Assembly: GCA_035624215.1 (NCBI GenBank)
Contig: DASPRY010000170.1
Coordinates: forward strand, 1-64,000
Reading direction: 5' to 3'
DNA length: 64,000 bases
Source of the DNA: JAFAGX01 sp035624215
GTDB lineage: Bacteria > Acidobacteriota > Terriglobia > Terriglobales > Acidobacteriaceae
The first letter of the stretch is position 1, and each line of letters opens with the position of its first letter. This document shows, piece by piece, positions 40,540-48,546 of this stretch. The notes beneath the pieces are model-generated. The model ran no database searches, was not told where the DNA came from, and was given only the letters and a program-made list of their open reading frames with translations. A program made the translations under genes and the position numbers.

Positions 40540-43071
40540 TCACCGCCGCTTTCGCTTTGCGGCATGCCCGGGAGTTTCCTCGAGTACCGCGAACTGAATT
40601 TTCTTTTCTACCGGATCGATACGATCCACCAAAACGCGGATGCTCTGCCCCAGGCGGTAGGTCTTACCGGTGCGCTGGCCAATGATTTCGCGCGTGTTCT
40701 CGTGATACGTGTAACGGTCGTCGGTCAAAGTTGAGAGCGGAACCAGGCCTTCCACGAATAAATCCGTCAGTTCGACAAAAAAGCCGAATTTCGTGACGCT
40801 GATGATCAGCCCATCAAAATCGTCGCCGATACGATCTTGCATGAACTTCACTTTCTTCCATTCCATCAGCTGGCGTTCGGCATCATCGGCGCGGCGCTCG
40901 GTTTGGCTCGACTCTTCCGCGATTTCATGAAGCTCTTCCAACGAAAAAGGGCCATGCATCGGTTCGATTGCCTCCCGACGTGCGGCTGTCTCGTGCCGCT
41001 TCGACCACGGAGACTGAGGCGTGCCAGATTCCCGCCGTCCTGAGACCGTTTGCACCACTTGGACACCCGCCCCGCGCAAGACACTCTTCAGGATGCGATG
41101 CACGATCAGGTCGGGATAGCGGCGGATTGGCGATGTAAAGTGAGTGTAAGTTGGTGCGGCCAATGCAAAGTGGCCCAGGTTCTCCTCCGAATATCTCGCC
41201 TGTTTCAACGAGCGCAACATCAGATACGAAAGAATTCGCTCCTCCGGTTTTCCCGTGATCTTCTCCGTCAACTTCTGATACATGCGTGGCGTGATGCGGA
41301 CTTCCCGGGGAATCTCAATTTCGCGCGCGCGTTTGCCGCTACCATAACTGGCGCGACGGTCCGTTTTGAGCTGCATGCGCTGGACCGGCAACGCGCCCAC
41401 CCCGAGCGAATAGCCAAACGTGGCCGCGATCACCTCGAACTCGTAAACACGCTTGGCGTCCGGTTTCTCGTGAATACGATACAGAGAGGCAACCCGCATG
41501 TTCTCCAAATGAGCAGCCACCGTTTCATTGGCCGCCAGCATAAATTCTTCGATCAGCCGGTGCGCGATGTTTCGCTCTGAGCGCGTGATGCTTCTCATCA
41601 GACCAAATTCGTCGAATTCGATAACCGGTTCCGGCAAATCAAAATCGATCGAACCGCGGCGTTCGCGCTTGCGATTCAGGATAAGTGCCAGATCTCGCAT
41701 CATCTCAAATGTGGCAACGAGATGGGCGTAGCGCTTGCGTGCGCCGCCATCGCCTTCAAGAACCGCGTTCACGTCGGTGTAGGTCATGCGCTCCGCGGAG
41801 CGAATGACTCCTTCGCTCAGCTCGTGGCCCAAAATTTCGCCTTGATGGTCAATTTCCATGACGCAAGACAGGACCAGTCGATCCACCTTCGGCCGCAGAC
41901 TGCAAATATCCGTCGACAGCTCAAGCGGCAACATAGGCACGGCGCGGTCGGGAAAGTAAACGCTGGTGCCTCGAAGCCGGGCTTCCCGGTCGATGGCTGA
42001 GCCTCCCTCAACGTAGTGGGCGACATCGGCGATGTGGACCTGCAGTTCAAAGTTGCCGTTGCCCAGGCGATGCACTGTCACCGCATCGTCAAAGTCGCGC
42101 GCAGTTTCGCCGTCAATGGTTACGATCGGCAAATCGCGGAAGTCGCGCCGTTTCTGCAGTTCGTGAGCCGAGATGATCGGTTCCGCAGCCTCCGCCTCTG
42201 CCAGCACCTCGGGCGGAAAGCGATGCGGCAGATGAAACTTGCGAATCATGATTTCGACATCCACGCCGAAATCATCTTCGTATCCCAGAATTTCAACCAC
42301 TCGCCCGCGCGGATTCTGCGTAGCGGTGGGCCAATCCGTGATCTCAACATCGACCACAACATTCTCAAGATCATCCCAGTCGGTTCGACGAGCGGCTTCC
42401 TCGCCCAGCACGCGATGCACAGACTTTCGTTTTCCCGTAGCGCCATACTCGGCAGCTTTAGAGGCACCCGGTACACCGCGCCGTTGATGGGATTCGCTCG
42501 CGGACGACGGTCTTACGCTGCCTGTCTCCGGATATTCCATGCCTGGCGGGATTGTGATTTCCTGCGCGACCTTCGCGTCGATCGGGGTGACGTAGTTCCG
42601 TCGCTGGCTATAGTGAAAGATGCCCACGACGGTCGTGTGCGCACGATTCACTGGGCGCAGTATTCTTCCTTCGGCGCGGCCATTAGCGCGAATCGCTGTG
42701 ATTTCGACGAGCACGCTATCACCGTGCATGGCAGATCCAATCTGTGCCGGCGGTATGAAAATGTCTCCGGAAATCCTCTCCTTCAGGTGCCGGTCCATGG
42801 AACTGGCATCAGGAATGACAAACCCGAAACCATCGCGATGCATGGCGAGACTCCCCGACACAATGTTCTTGCCCGACGCCGATTGCGGGATCGCATAGCG
42901 CCCGACATCAATTCGCCTGAGCTGTCCGCTAGTCACCAGTTTTTCCAGTCGCTCAGAAAGCTCGCGACGTTCCTCGCCATGCAGCCCTAACTCTCTCACC
43001 AGCTGTTTGAAGCCGGCTTGACGTCTGGGCTGGCGTTCAATTTTGTTGAGGATGGCAGAATCGGAGAGCAT
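40540..43071 (-). CDS. rnr: Ribonuclease R
   Basis: An 843-residue RNase II-superfamily 3'-5' exoribonuclease, able to degrade structured RNA. The N-terminal winged-helix/RNase B OB segment contains GDIFIPPAQIGSAMHGDSVLVEI. The RNB catalytic domain has LPIVTIDGETARDFDDAVTVHRL with its cluster of Mg-binding aspartates, HIADVAHYV and TSVYFPDRAVPMLPLELS. A C-terminal S1 domain (FDGLIISVTKFGFFVELTDLFVEGLV) is followed by a short basic tail. A Ser/Arg-rich insertion at about residues 195-235 and another before the S1 domain make it longer than E. coli RNase R (813). I choose ATG 43071; 52 more codons upstream are open but unlike the family. Confidence 0.93.
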   Translation of the reverse strand: MLSDSAILNKIERQPRRQAGFKQLVRELGLHGEERRELSERLEKLVTSGQLRRIDVGRYAIPQSASGKNIVSGSLAMHRDGFGFVIPDASSMDRHLKERISGDIFIPPAQIGSAMHGDSVLVEITAIRANGRAEGRILRPVNRAHTTVVGIFHYSQRRNYVTPIDAKVAQEITIPPGMEYPETGSVRPSSASESHQRRGVPGASKAAEYGATGKRKSVHRVLGEEAARRTDWDDLENVVVDVEITDWPTATQNPRGRVVEILGYEDDFGVDVEIMIRKFHLPHRFPPEVLAEAEAAEPIISAHELQKRRDFRDLPIVTIDGETARDFDDAVTVHRLGNGNFELQVHIADVAHYVEGGSAIDREARLRGTSVYFPDRAVPMLPLELSTDICSLRPKVDRLVLSCVMEIDHQGEILGHELSEGVIRSAERMTYTDVNAVLEGDGGARKRYAHLVATFEMMRDLALILNRKRERRGSIDFDLPEPVIEFDEFGLMRSITRSERNIAHRLIEEFMLAANETVAAHLENMRVASLYRIHEKPDAKRVYEFEVIAATFGYSLGVGALPVQRMQLKTDRRASYGSGKRAREIEIPREVRITPRMYQKLTEKITGKPEERILSYLMLRSLKQARYSEENLGHFALAAPTYTHFTSPIRRYPDLIVHRILKSVLRGAGVQVVQTVSGRRESGTPQSPWSKRHETAARREAIEPMHGPFSLEELHEIAEESSQTERRADDAERQLMEWKKVKFMQDRIGDDFDGLIISVTKFGFFVELTDLFVEGLVPLSTLTDDRYTYHENTREIIGQRTGKTYRLGQSIRVLVDRIDPVEKKIQFAVLEETPGHAAKRKRR

Positions 43072-43321
43072 CGTTCGCAGACATCGCCCTGGCCTTAGAA
43101 TACGCCTTCGCGCTCGTATAAGAACGGCGGTAACCCGGCAGGAATTACCCTCCCGCCTGAGGAAAGCTCCCGGCTGAAGCTTTCTCGCCTTCTGAGGAAA
43201 GTTGCAGAAAGCACAGAATTTCCACAAGACGACAGACCCAGGCGGGAGTAAAATCCGGTTTGGTCACGCAAATGCGGCTTTTTGACCTGCTAATCTAACT
43301 CAACGAAAGGAATTTTGCGCC

Positions 43322-43843
43322 ATGTGGAAACCCACAACTCAGACTCCCGCCACTCCAGGTCGGCCCGCTGAACCGGAACGCCCTTCGATGTCGACCCCGG
43401 TGACCTCAGCAACGAGTGAGGCGCCAGCAGCGCCACGCGCTGTTTCGGCCAGCACCGCTGACCAGGCGACCATCGGCAAGTCGCTTGTCATTAAAGGTGA
43501 AGTCACCGGTTCGGAGTCGCTTTATATCGATGGACGCGTCGAAGGCTCCATCAACCTGGCAGGGAACCGCGTGACCGTGGGACGCAACGGCGTGGTTTCG
43601 GCAAACATCAACGCCCGCGAAATCGTGGTGCTGGGCAAGGTGCGCGGCAACCTGACCGCCAGTGACCGGGTGGATATCCGCAGTGACGGTTCGCTGACTG
43701 GCGACGTGGTAGCGGCTCGCATTTCCATTGAAGATGGGGCGTTCTTCAAGGGTGGAATCGATATTCGCAAGGCCGGCCAGAAGGCGAACGGGGAAGAAGT
43801 AAAGGCGCCGGCACCTGCCGAAGCTATAGCTGCCCGAGCCTGA
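43322..43843 (+). CDS. Bactofilin (polymer-forming cytoskeletal protein)
   Basis: A 173-residue bactofilin (DUF583). The central beta-helical core (about 50-150) shows the repeat pattern IKGEVTGSESLYIDGRVEGSINLAGNRVTVGRNGVVSANINAREIVVLGKVRGNLTASDRVDIRSDGSLTGDVVAARISIEDGAFFKGG, as in other bactofilins. A Pro/Ala/Ser-rich N-terminal tail of about 45 residues and a short C-terminal tail flank it. Bactofilins form filaments involved in shape, cell-wall synthesis or motility. AAAGGA precedes the ATG. It is a stand-alone gene between rnr (-) and kbl (-); no M23 peptidase gene, a frequent partner, is near. Confidence 0.92.
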   Translation: MWKPTTQTPATPGRPAEPERPSMSTPVTSATSEAPAAPRAVSASTADQATIGKSLVIKGEVTGSESLYIDGRVEGSINLAGNRVTVGRNGVVSANINAREIVVLGKVRGNLTASDRVDIRSDGSLTGDVVAARISIEDGAFFKGGIDIRKAGQKANGEEVKAPAPAEAIAARA

Positions 43844-43979
43844 CCTGATATCGGAGAATGGCGGTACGCGTGGGACTCCAAGGGTACTGCCTTGCCGCAT
43901 TTAGGTATATTTCGAAGCGAGCGTATGCCCCAGATCCTGATTTCCTGATTAATTCCGTTGCATCCTTTTTGTTTTGAAC

Positions 43980-45197
43980 TCACGCCAGAATTCCCATTCG
44001 TTTACCAACTTTTTTCAGGATCTCAAGTGCTTGCTGCAATTCCTCTTTGGTATGAGTCGCGGTCATGATGGTACGAATGCGAGCTTTGCCCTCGGGCACC
44101 GTCGGGAACGCGATCCCGGTGCCCATCACGCCTTCGTTGAACAGTTCACGCGAGAAATCCATCGTGAGCCTCCCGTCGCCAATAATGATTGGTGTGATTG
44201 GAGTTTCGCTCGCAGGAGTTGTCTTGCCTCCGATATCGAAGCCCAGCAGGCCCAGTTCTTTCTTCCAGAAGCCGGTGTTCTCCCAGAGTTTTTCCATCAG
44301 TTCGGGCTCGTCCTGCAGAACTTCGAACGCCGCAATGCAGGTTGCGGCAACCGATGGTGGATGTGAAGTCGAAAACAGAAACGGCCGCGCTCGGTGATAC
44401 AGAAAATCGATCAGGTCACGAGTGCCGCAGACATATCCGCCAAGCGCGCCGATTGCTTTCGATAGTGTTCCCACCTGGATATCGACGCGCCCGTGCATTT
44501 TGAAATGGTCGATGGTGCCGCGCCCATTCCGGCCAAGTACACCGGAGGCATGCGCGTCATCTACCATCATGATCGCGCCGTATTTTTCCGCCACATCGCA
44601 TAATGCGGGCAGCGGTCCGATATCGCCATCCATGGAAAACACGCCGTCGGTAATGAGGAGTTTCTTCCCCGGCTGATCTTTCACGCTCGCCAGTTGTTCT
44701 TCCGCGTGCGCTGTGTCTTTGTGGTTGAACACCAGAATCTTGGCCTTGGACAAGCGCGCACCATCAATGATCGAAGCGTGGTTGAGCTGGTCGGAGATGA
44801 TGAAATCGTCCTTGCCCAACACCGCAGAAACCGTTCCAGCATTGGCCGCGAATCCGGACTGAAAGACCACACATGCTTCCACGCTCTTGAAGCGGGCGAT
44901 TTTCTCCTCCAGCTCCATATGAATCTTCATGGTGCCTGCAATAGTTCTCACCGCGCCTGATCCGACGCCATATCTGCGGGTCGCCTCGAGGGCGGCTTCG
45001 CGCAGTTTGGGATGCGTAGTCAGCCCCAGGTAATTGTTCGAGGCCAGATTGATGACCTTCTTGCCATCGAAGGTGCAGACCGGGGCCTGCTCGTCCTCCA
45101 GCACACGCAATCGAAAATGCGTGCCCTTGGCTTTAAGCTCGTTAATTTGGTCAGTCAGATAGGAGAGCGGATTAACACGAGTAGTAGCGGTTGCCAT
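43980..45197 (-). CDS. kbl: Glycine C-acetyltransferase (2-amino-3-ketobutyrate CoA ligase)
   Basis: A 405-residue PLP enzyme of the alpha-oxoamine synthase family. It shows NLASNNYLGLTTHPKLREAALEATRRYGVGSGAVRTIAGTMKIHMELEEKIARF, MMVDDAHASGVLG, and the PLP lysine at residue 247 in VGTLSKAIGALGGYVCG. In threonine breakdown it splits 2-amino-3-ketobutyrate with CoA to glycine and acetyl-CoA. The AGTMKIHMELE and the length favour Kbl over BioF or ALA synthase, which share the fold. The usual partner tdh is not adjacent. GGAG precedes the ATG. Confidence 0.92.
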   Translation of the reverse strand: MATATTRVNPLSYLTDQINELKAKGTHFRLRVLEDEQAPVCTFDGKKVINLASNNYLGLTTHPKLREAALEATRRYGVGSGAVRTIAGTMKIHMELEEKIARFKSVEACVVFQSGFAANAGTVSAVLGKDDFIISDQLNHASIIDGARLSKAKILVFNHKDTAHAEEQLASVKDQPGKKLLITDGVFSMDGDIGPLPALCDVAEKYGAIMMVDDAHASGVLGRNGRGTIDHFKMHGRVDIQVGTLSKAIGALGGYVCGTRDLIDFLYHRARPFLFSTSHPPSVAATCIAAFEVLQDEPELMEKLWENTGFWKKELGLLGFDIGGKTTPASETPITPIIIGDGRLTMDFSRELFNEGVMGTGIAFPTVPEGKARIRTIMTATHTKEELQQALEILKKVGKRMGILA

Positions 45198-45316
45198 GCG
45201 ATCTCCAGGAGCACAAATAGCGCTCGGGTGCGCAGCATCAGTTTAATACTTGAGCTGCGGGGCATGGAAACCCGATGGCCGCAAGCCGAGCTCAGCGGGC
45301 CGATCCAGGAGAATGA

Positions 45317-46006
45317 CTATTCTTTTTCTCTCTCTTTTACCTCCAGCGGTTGAGAAAGGCTAAAGGTCAGAGCGGATTCGGCAGGCATCACGATATCCTT
45401 GTTGCCCGTAAATGCCGCTCCAGCACCACCCGCGCCCGCGCCCGCTGCAGCTCCAATGGCAGCACCTTTGCCGCCGCCAGCCAGACCGCCAATCAGCGCG
45501 CCCAAGCCCGCGCCTCCGCCTGCCAGTACCGCCGTACGCTTGCCCTTGCCTTTTTCAGTTTGCGAAACTGCCGCAGTCTGAATCTGGCGCTCGGTGCCAT
45601 TAATAGTGATCGAGACCAACTGCAACTGCAGCGATGCGCCGCCCTTAAAGCGTCCCAGAGGTTTCGCATCTACTACCGTGCCCCTGGCAGCCGCACCGGC
45701 TGGAATCACGGTCTTGCCATCCACCTGCACGGCATCTGCCAGGCTGGCGGAGAAGCTTTGCCCCGGTTGACTGATTTTCGAGCCCACGGCCTCGCCCAAC
45801 CGCACGGTCAAACTTGTGCCTGCCGGAACCGTCACCGTTTCCACGCGCGGTTTTTTGGGCTCTTCAGCTTTCACGGCTGGAGCCGGAGTCGCGGCCGGAG
45901 TGTTTGCCGCGTTTTGATCAGCCGATTGATCGGTTTTCTTACTGCAGCCAAGAACTGTCAGAGATAGATAAACTGCCAAAGCGAATGCTGCCAAACGCGT
46001 TTGCAT
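45317..46006 (-). CDS. Glycine-zipper lipoprotein
   Basis: A 229-residue lipoprotein with lipobox VLGCSKK (Cys at about residue 21). A Pro/Ala-rich linker leads to a domain with TVTVPAGTSLTVRLGEAVGSKISQPGQSFSASLADAVQVDGKTVIPAGAAARGTVVDA, resembling TrbI/VirB10-like or YMGG-type domains. A glycine zipper follows (about 165-200, AGGGAGLGALIGGLAGGGKGAAIGAAAGAGAGGAGAAF). Glycine zippers usually insert in membranes. No partner or function is evident. GGAGG precedes the ATG and a good promoter lies at 46027-46055. Confidence 0.8.
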   Translation of the reverse strand: MQTRLAAFALAVYLSLTVLGCSKKTDQSADQNAANTPAATPAPAVKAEEPKKPRVETVTVPAGTSLTVRLGEAVGSKISQPGQSFSASLADAVQVDGKTVIPAGAAARGTVVDAKPLGRFKGGASLQLQLVSITINGTERQIQTAAVSQTEKGKGKRTAVLAGGGAGLGALIGGLAGGGKGAAIGAAAGAGAGGAGAAFTGNKDIVMPAESALTFSLSQPLEVKEREKE

Positions 46007-46026
46007 AAGTACCTCCGTCGGGATGC

Positions 46027-46055
46027 ATTATCAGGAAATAGGGTCAGCGTAACAA
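46027..46055 (-). promoter_or_regulatory. Promoter for the glycine-zipper lipoprotein gene
   Basis: On the minus strand, TTGTTA (46055-46050), a 17-nt spacer and GATAAT (46032-46027) form a good sigma-70-type promoter. The predicted start near 46020 is about 15 nt before the ATG at 46006, leaving just room for the GGAGG. Confidence 0.6.
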
Positions 46056-46129
46056 TTCTAATCGACCCTCGGTGTTAACGAAGCAGTGGCTGTCCCGGAT
46101 CCCTGGCACAGAGCATGCTTCGCCTACCA

Positions 46130-47224
46130 TTACGCCTTACTGCCGGGCACGACCGCTGGCATTGGCTGGGACGCGGCTGGCTCTTGCGGAACTGCAGACG
46201 TCTCCGCAGCAGGAGAACCGGCCACCGAATTTGCCGCCGCAGCCACTGTTGCTTCCTTCTTATCCAGAAATTTTGCGCTGTTCAGCAGTGGACGACCTAA
46301 AGAAGCGTTGTAACCAGTCCAGGGCCCATCCAGACCAACTTCACGTTCGAAGTGCGACCGCATCGCTTCCATCTTGGAATCGAGGTCATCCAGATAATGC
46401 AGCATTAAAGCCTCGGGGAACATTGGCAACTTGGGCGAACCGAATTCGTACTCCCCATGATGACTGATGATGATGTGCTCCACTAAGGTCTTTAGTTCTT
46501 CCGGAAAATCGGGCACTTCAGCGAGCTTGGCTTGCAGCATCTCCAACTCGATGACCATGTGCCCCAGCAGCTGGCCGCGGGTGGTGTAAGAAAACGAGCG
46601 ATTGTAGGTGAGTTCGTGAATTTTACCTATATCGTGCAGAAATGCGCCCGTGAGCAGCAAGTCGCGATTGATCTGGGGATAGTTGCGGCAAATCAGATCG
46701 CAAGACCGAAACAGCGAAACTACATGGTCGAGCAAGCCGCCAATATAGGCGTGATGCAGAGACTTGGCCGCCGGAGCATTGCGGTACGCTTCCGCGATCT
46801 CTGGGTCAGCCATGAAGGCCTCAACTAAGGCCTTCAGTTGCTGATTCTGGAATGTCGCCACGAACTCGGCGAGTGTTCGCCAAAGCTCTCCGATATCCTT
46901 GGCTGTTTTTGGAAGATAATCAGAAAAATCAATCTCAGCATCGTTCAGCTTGCGGAGCTTGTGAATGGTTAGCTGAAACCGGTTCTTGTATTTGTTCAGC
47001 AAGCCTTTGGCTTTGATGAAGTCTTCCTGCTCGAAAGCATCGATCGCAGTCTCGACGTTGTCCCACATCTTAGCTTCGATTTGGCCGGTGCGATCCCCGA
47101 TCGTCAAAGCCAGATACGGCTCGCCTGTCTTCTTCGGTTTGACCTGCTTGGAAATGACCACGAAGGTGGAAGTGATCACCTTGTTTTCATGATGGCAACA
47201 ATCGGCTAAAAAGAATTCCTTCAT
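46130..47224 (-). CDS. YhaM-like 3'-5' exoribonuclease (OB plus HD domain)
   Basis: A 364-residue protein with an N-terminal OB-fold (about 5-95: VISKQVKPKKTGEPYLALTIGDRTGQIEAKMW) and a C-terminal HD domain. The HD domain has HAYIGGLLDHVVSLF, LLLTGAFLHDIGKIHEL and HIIISHHGEYEFGSPKLPMFPEALMLHYLDDLDSK. This matches YhaM/CBF1 nucleases, where the HD metal site cuts RNA or DNA from the 3' end. The final 45 residues are low-complexity Ala/Pro. YhaM is best known from Firmicutes, so its presence alongside RNase R is notable. The start is uncertain: ATG 47224 or TTG 47275, both without a strong ribosome binding site. It follows surA by 58 bp. Confidence 0.85.
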   Translation of the reverse strand: MKEFFLADCCHHENKVITSTFVVISKQVKPKKTGEPYLALTIGDRTGQIEAKMWDNVETAIDAFEQEDFIKAKGLLNKYKNRFQLTIHKLRKLNDAEIDFSDYLPKTAKDIGELWRTLAEFVATFQNQQLKALVEAFMADPEIAEAYRNAPAAKSLHHAYIGGLLDHVVSLFRSCDLICRNYPQINRDLLLTGAFLHDIGKIHELTYNRSFSYTTRGQLLGHMVIELEMLQAKLAEVPDFPEELKTLVEHIIISHHGEYEFGSPKLPMFPEALMLHYLDDLDSKMEAMRSHFEREVGLDGPWTGYNASLGRPLLNSAKFLDKKEATVAAAANSVAGSPAAETSAVPQEPAASQPMPAVVPGSKA

Positions 47225-47282
47225 GGAAACCCGGCTGACCGTCGGGACACACTCAATCCCATTAAGCTGAGCCAAGCTTAAA

Positions 47283-48368
47283 CTAAAACAGGCCTAACTT
47301 CTTCTTCTTTTTTAACGGCTTAGACTTCTCGTCTTTGCTGGCGGTTTCGACTGGCTTGGTCTGGTTGGGGCTGGCGCCGCTGTCAACATACTCCGGTTTG
47401 ATATCGATGAACGCATCCTCGCGCAGTTTGGTGAGGTAGTCGCGCAAGGCGGGTTGCAGCTTTTCCATATAGACCGCGTCCTGAATGCGCGGTTCGATCT
47501 TATCGAGAGGTGGCACGCCAGCTTCAGTGTGGTCAGTGGCTTTCAGAATAATGAATCCCTGTTTAGTTCGAATGACGTCAGAGATATCGCCCACCTTCAT
47601 AGCGAATGTCTTATCTTCAATTTCCTTGGCCAGAACTCCACGCTTGAAATAACCCAGGTCGCCGCCTTGGGCTGCGCTCGGCCCGTCGGAACTTTTCTTG
47701 GCAACATCTTCGAACTTCGCACCCTTCTTGATTTCTTCCAAAAGGGCGTTGGCTTTGTCCTGCGCCGACTGAACGATCTGCGCCTCGTCCCTCGTATCCT
47801 TTGGCTTCTTGTCAGTTGAGATCAGGATCTCGCTTAGCCGCATCTGTTCCGGCTGGTCCAGCTCATTCTTGTGCTCGTCATAAAACTTCTGCTCGTCGTC
47901 TTTGCCGATCACAAGGCGCGATCCCACTTCCTTGCCAATCACCTGCTGGGTGATGATCTGGTTGCGCATGTTTTGTTTGAAGTCTTCAAAAGAGACTCCC
48001 TGGGCCTGGGCAGCTTTCTCCAATTCTTCCATGCTGTCCAGGTTCATGTTCTTGCGCATCTGGTCCAGCTTTTTGATGAGCTCGGTATCAGCGGTAATCC
48101 CCAGCTCTTTGCCCTTTTGCAACAGAAGTTGCTGATCGATCAGGTCCCGCAGCACGTCCTTATCGCGCTCAGCCACGATTTTGTCGGCGTTGACCGGGTC
48201 CTGCTCCTGCGCCTCCTTTCTCAACTCCTCTTTGCTGCGCAGGAATTCACTCCGCGTGATGATCTGGTTGTTTACCCGCGCAACAATCTCCTCCACGACC
48301 TGATCGGCAGCCATGCAGGTTAAGGCGGTCAGGAGCAACGACAGCACCGCAAACAAGAGTCTTCGCAT
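47283..48368 (-). CDS. surA: SurA-type periplasmic peptidyl-prolyl isomerase
   Basis: A 361-residue exported chaperone/foldase. A signal peptide (about 1-21, ALTCMA) is followed by a SurA N-terminal chaperone domain (VVEEIVARVNNQIITRSEFLRSKEELRKEA through about 165). A parvulin domain runs from about 175 to 285 (QMRLSEILISTDKKPKDTRDEAQ, ANALLEEIKKGAKFEDVAKKSSDGPSAAQGGDLGYFKRGV). It has one parvulin domain rather than the two of E. coli SurA, and ends in a polar tail with KKKKK. It probably helps fold outer-membrane proteins. The nuclease gene YhaM-like follows on the same strand. Confidence 0.88.
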   Translation of the reverse strand: MRRLLFAVLSLLLTALTCMAADQVVEEIVARVNNQIITRSEFLRSKEELRKEAQEQDPVNADKIVAERDKDVLRDLIDQQLLLQKGKELGITADTELIKKLDQMRKNMNLDSMEELEKAAQAQGVSFEDFKQNMRNQIITQQVIGKEVGSRLVIGKDDEQKFYDEHKNELDQPEQMRLSEILISTDKKPKDTRDEAQIVQSAQDKANALLEEIKKGAKFEDVAKKSSDGPSAAQGGDLGYFKRGVLAKEIEDKTFAMKVGDISDVIRTKQGFIILKATDHTEAGVPPLDKIEPRIQDAVYMEKLQPALRDYLTKLREDAFIDIKPEYVDSGASPNQTKPVETASKDEKSKPLKKKKKLGLF

Positions 48369-48515
48369 AGAAAGTTTGTGGCCGTACCGCAGCCCGGAGA
48401 ATGCAGGAGTGAGGATGACGACCTTGCAAAATTGTAACTCGTGGCGGCGTTAGCGGCCAATCTGCCGGTTCGACCTTACCCTTCTCCTCGCTTGTTCTTG
48501 ATGCCTCTACACGCC

Positions 48516-48524
48516 TGCTATGAT
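48516..48524 (+). promoter_or_regulatory. Extended -10 element overlapping the first ATG codons of the M49-like gene
   Basis: TGCTATGAT (48516-48524) is an extended -10, with TTCTTG 18 nt upstream as a weak -35. A transcript from it would start near 48531, downstream of ATG 48520 and 48523, and would therefore need the TTG at 48547. Confidence 0.35.
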
Positions 48525-48546
48525 GCCGCTGAGGGGGGGCCGGGAC

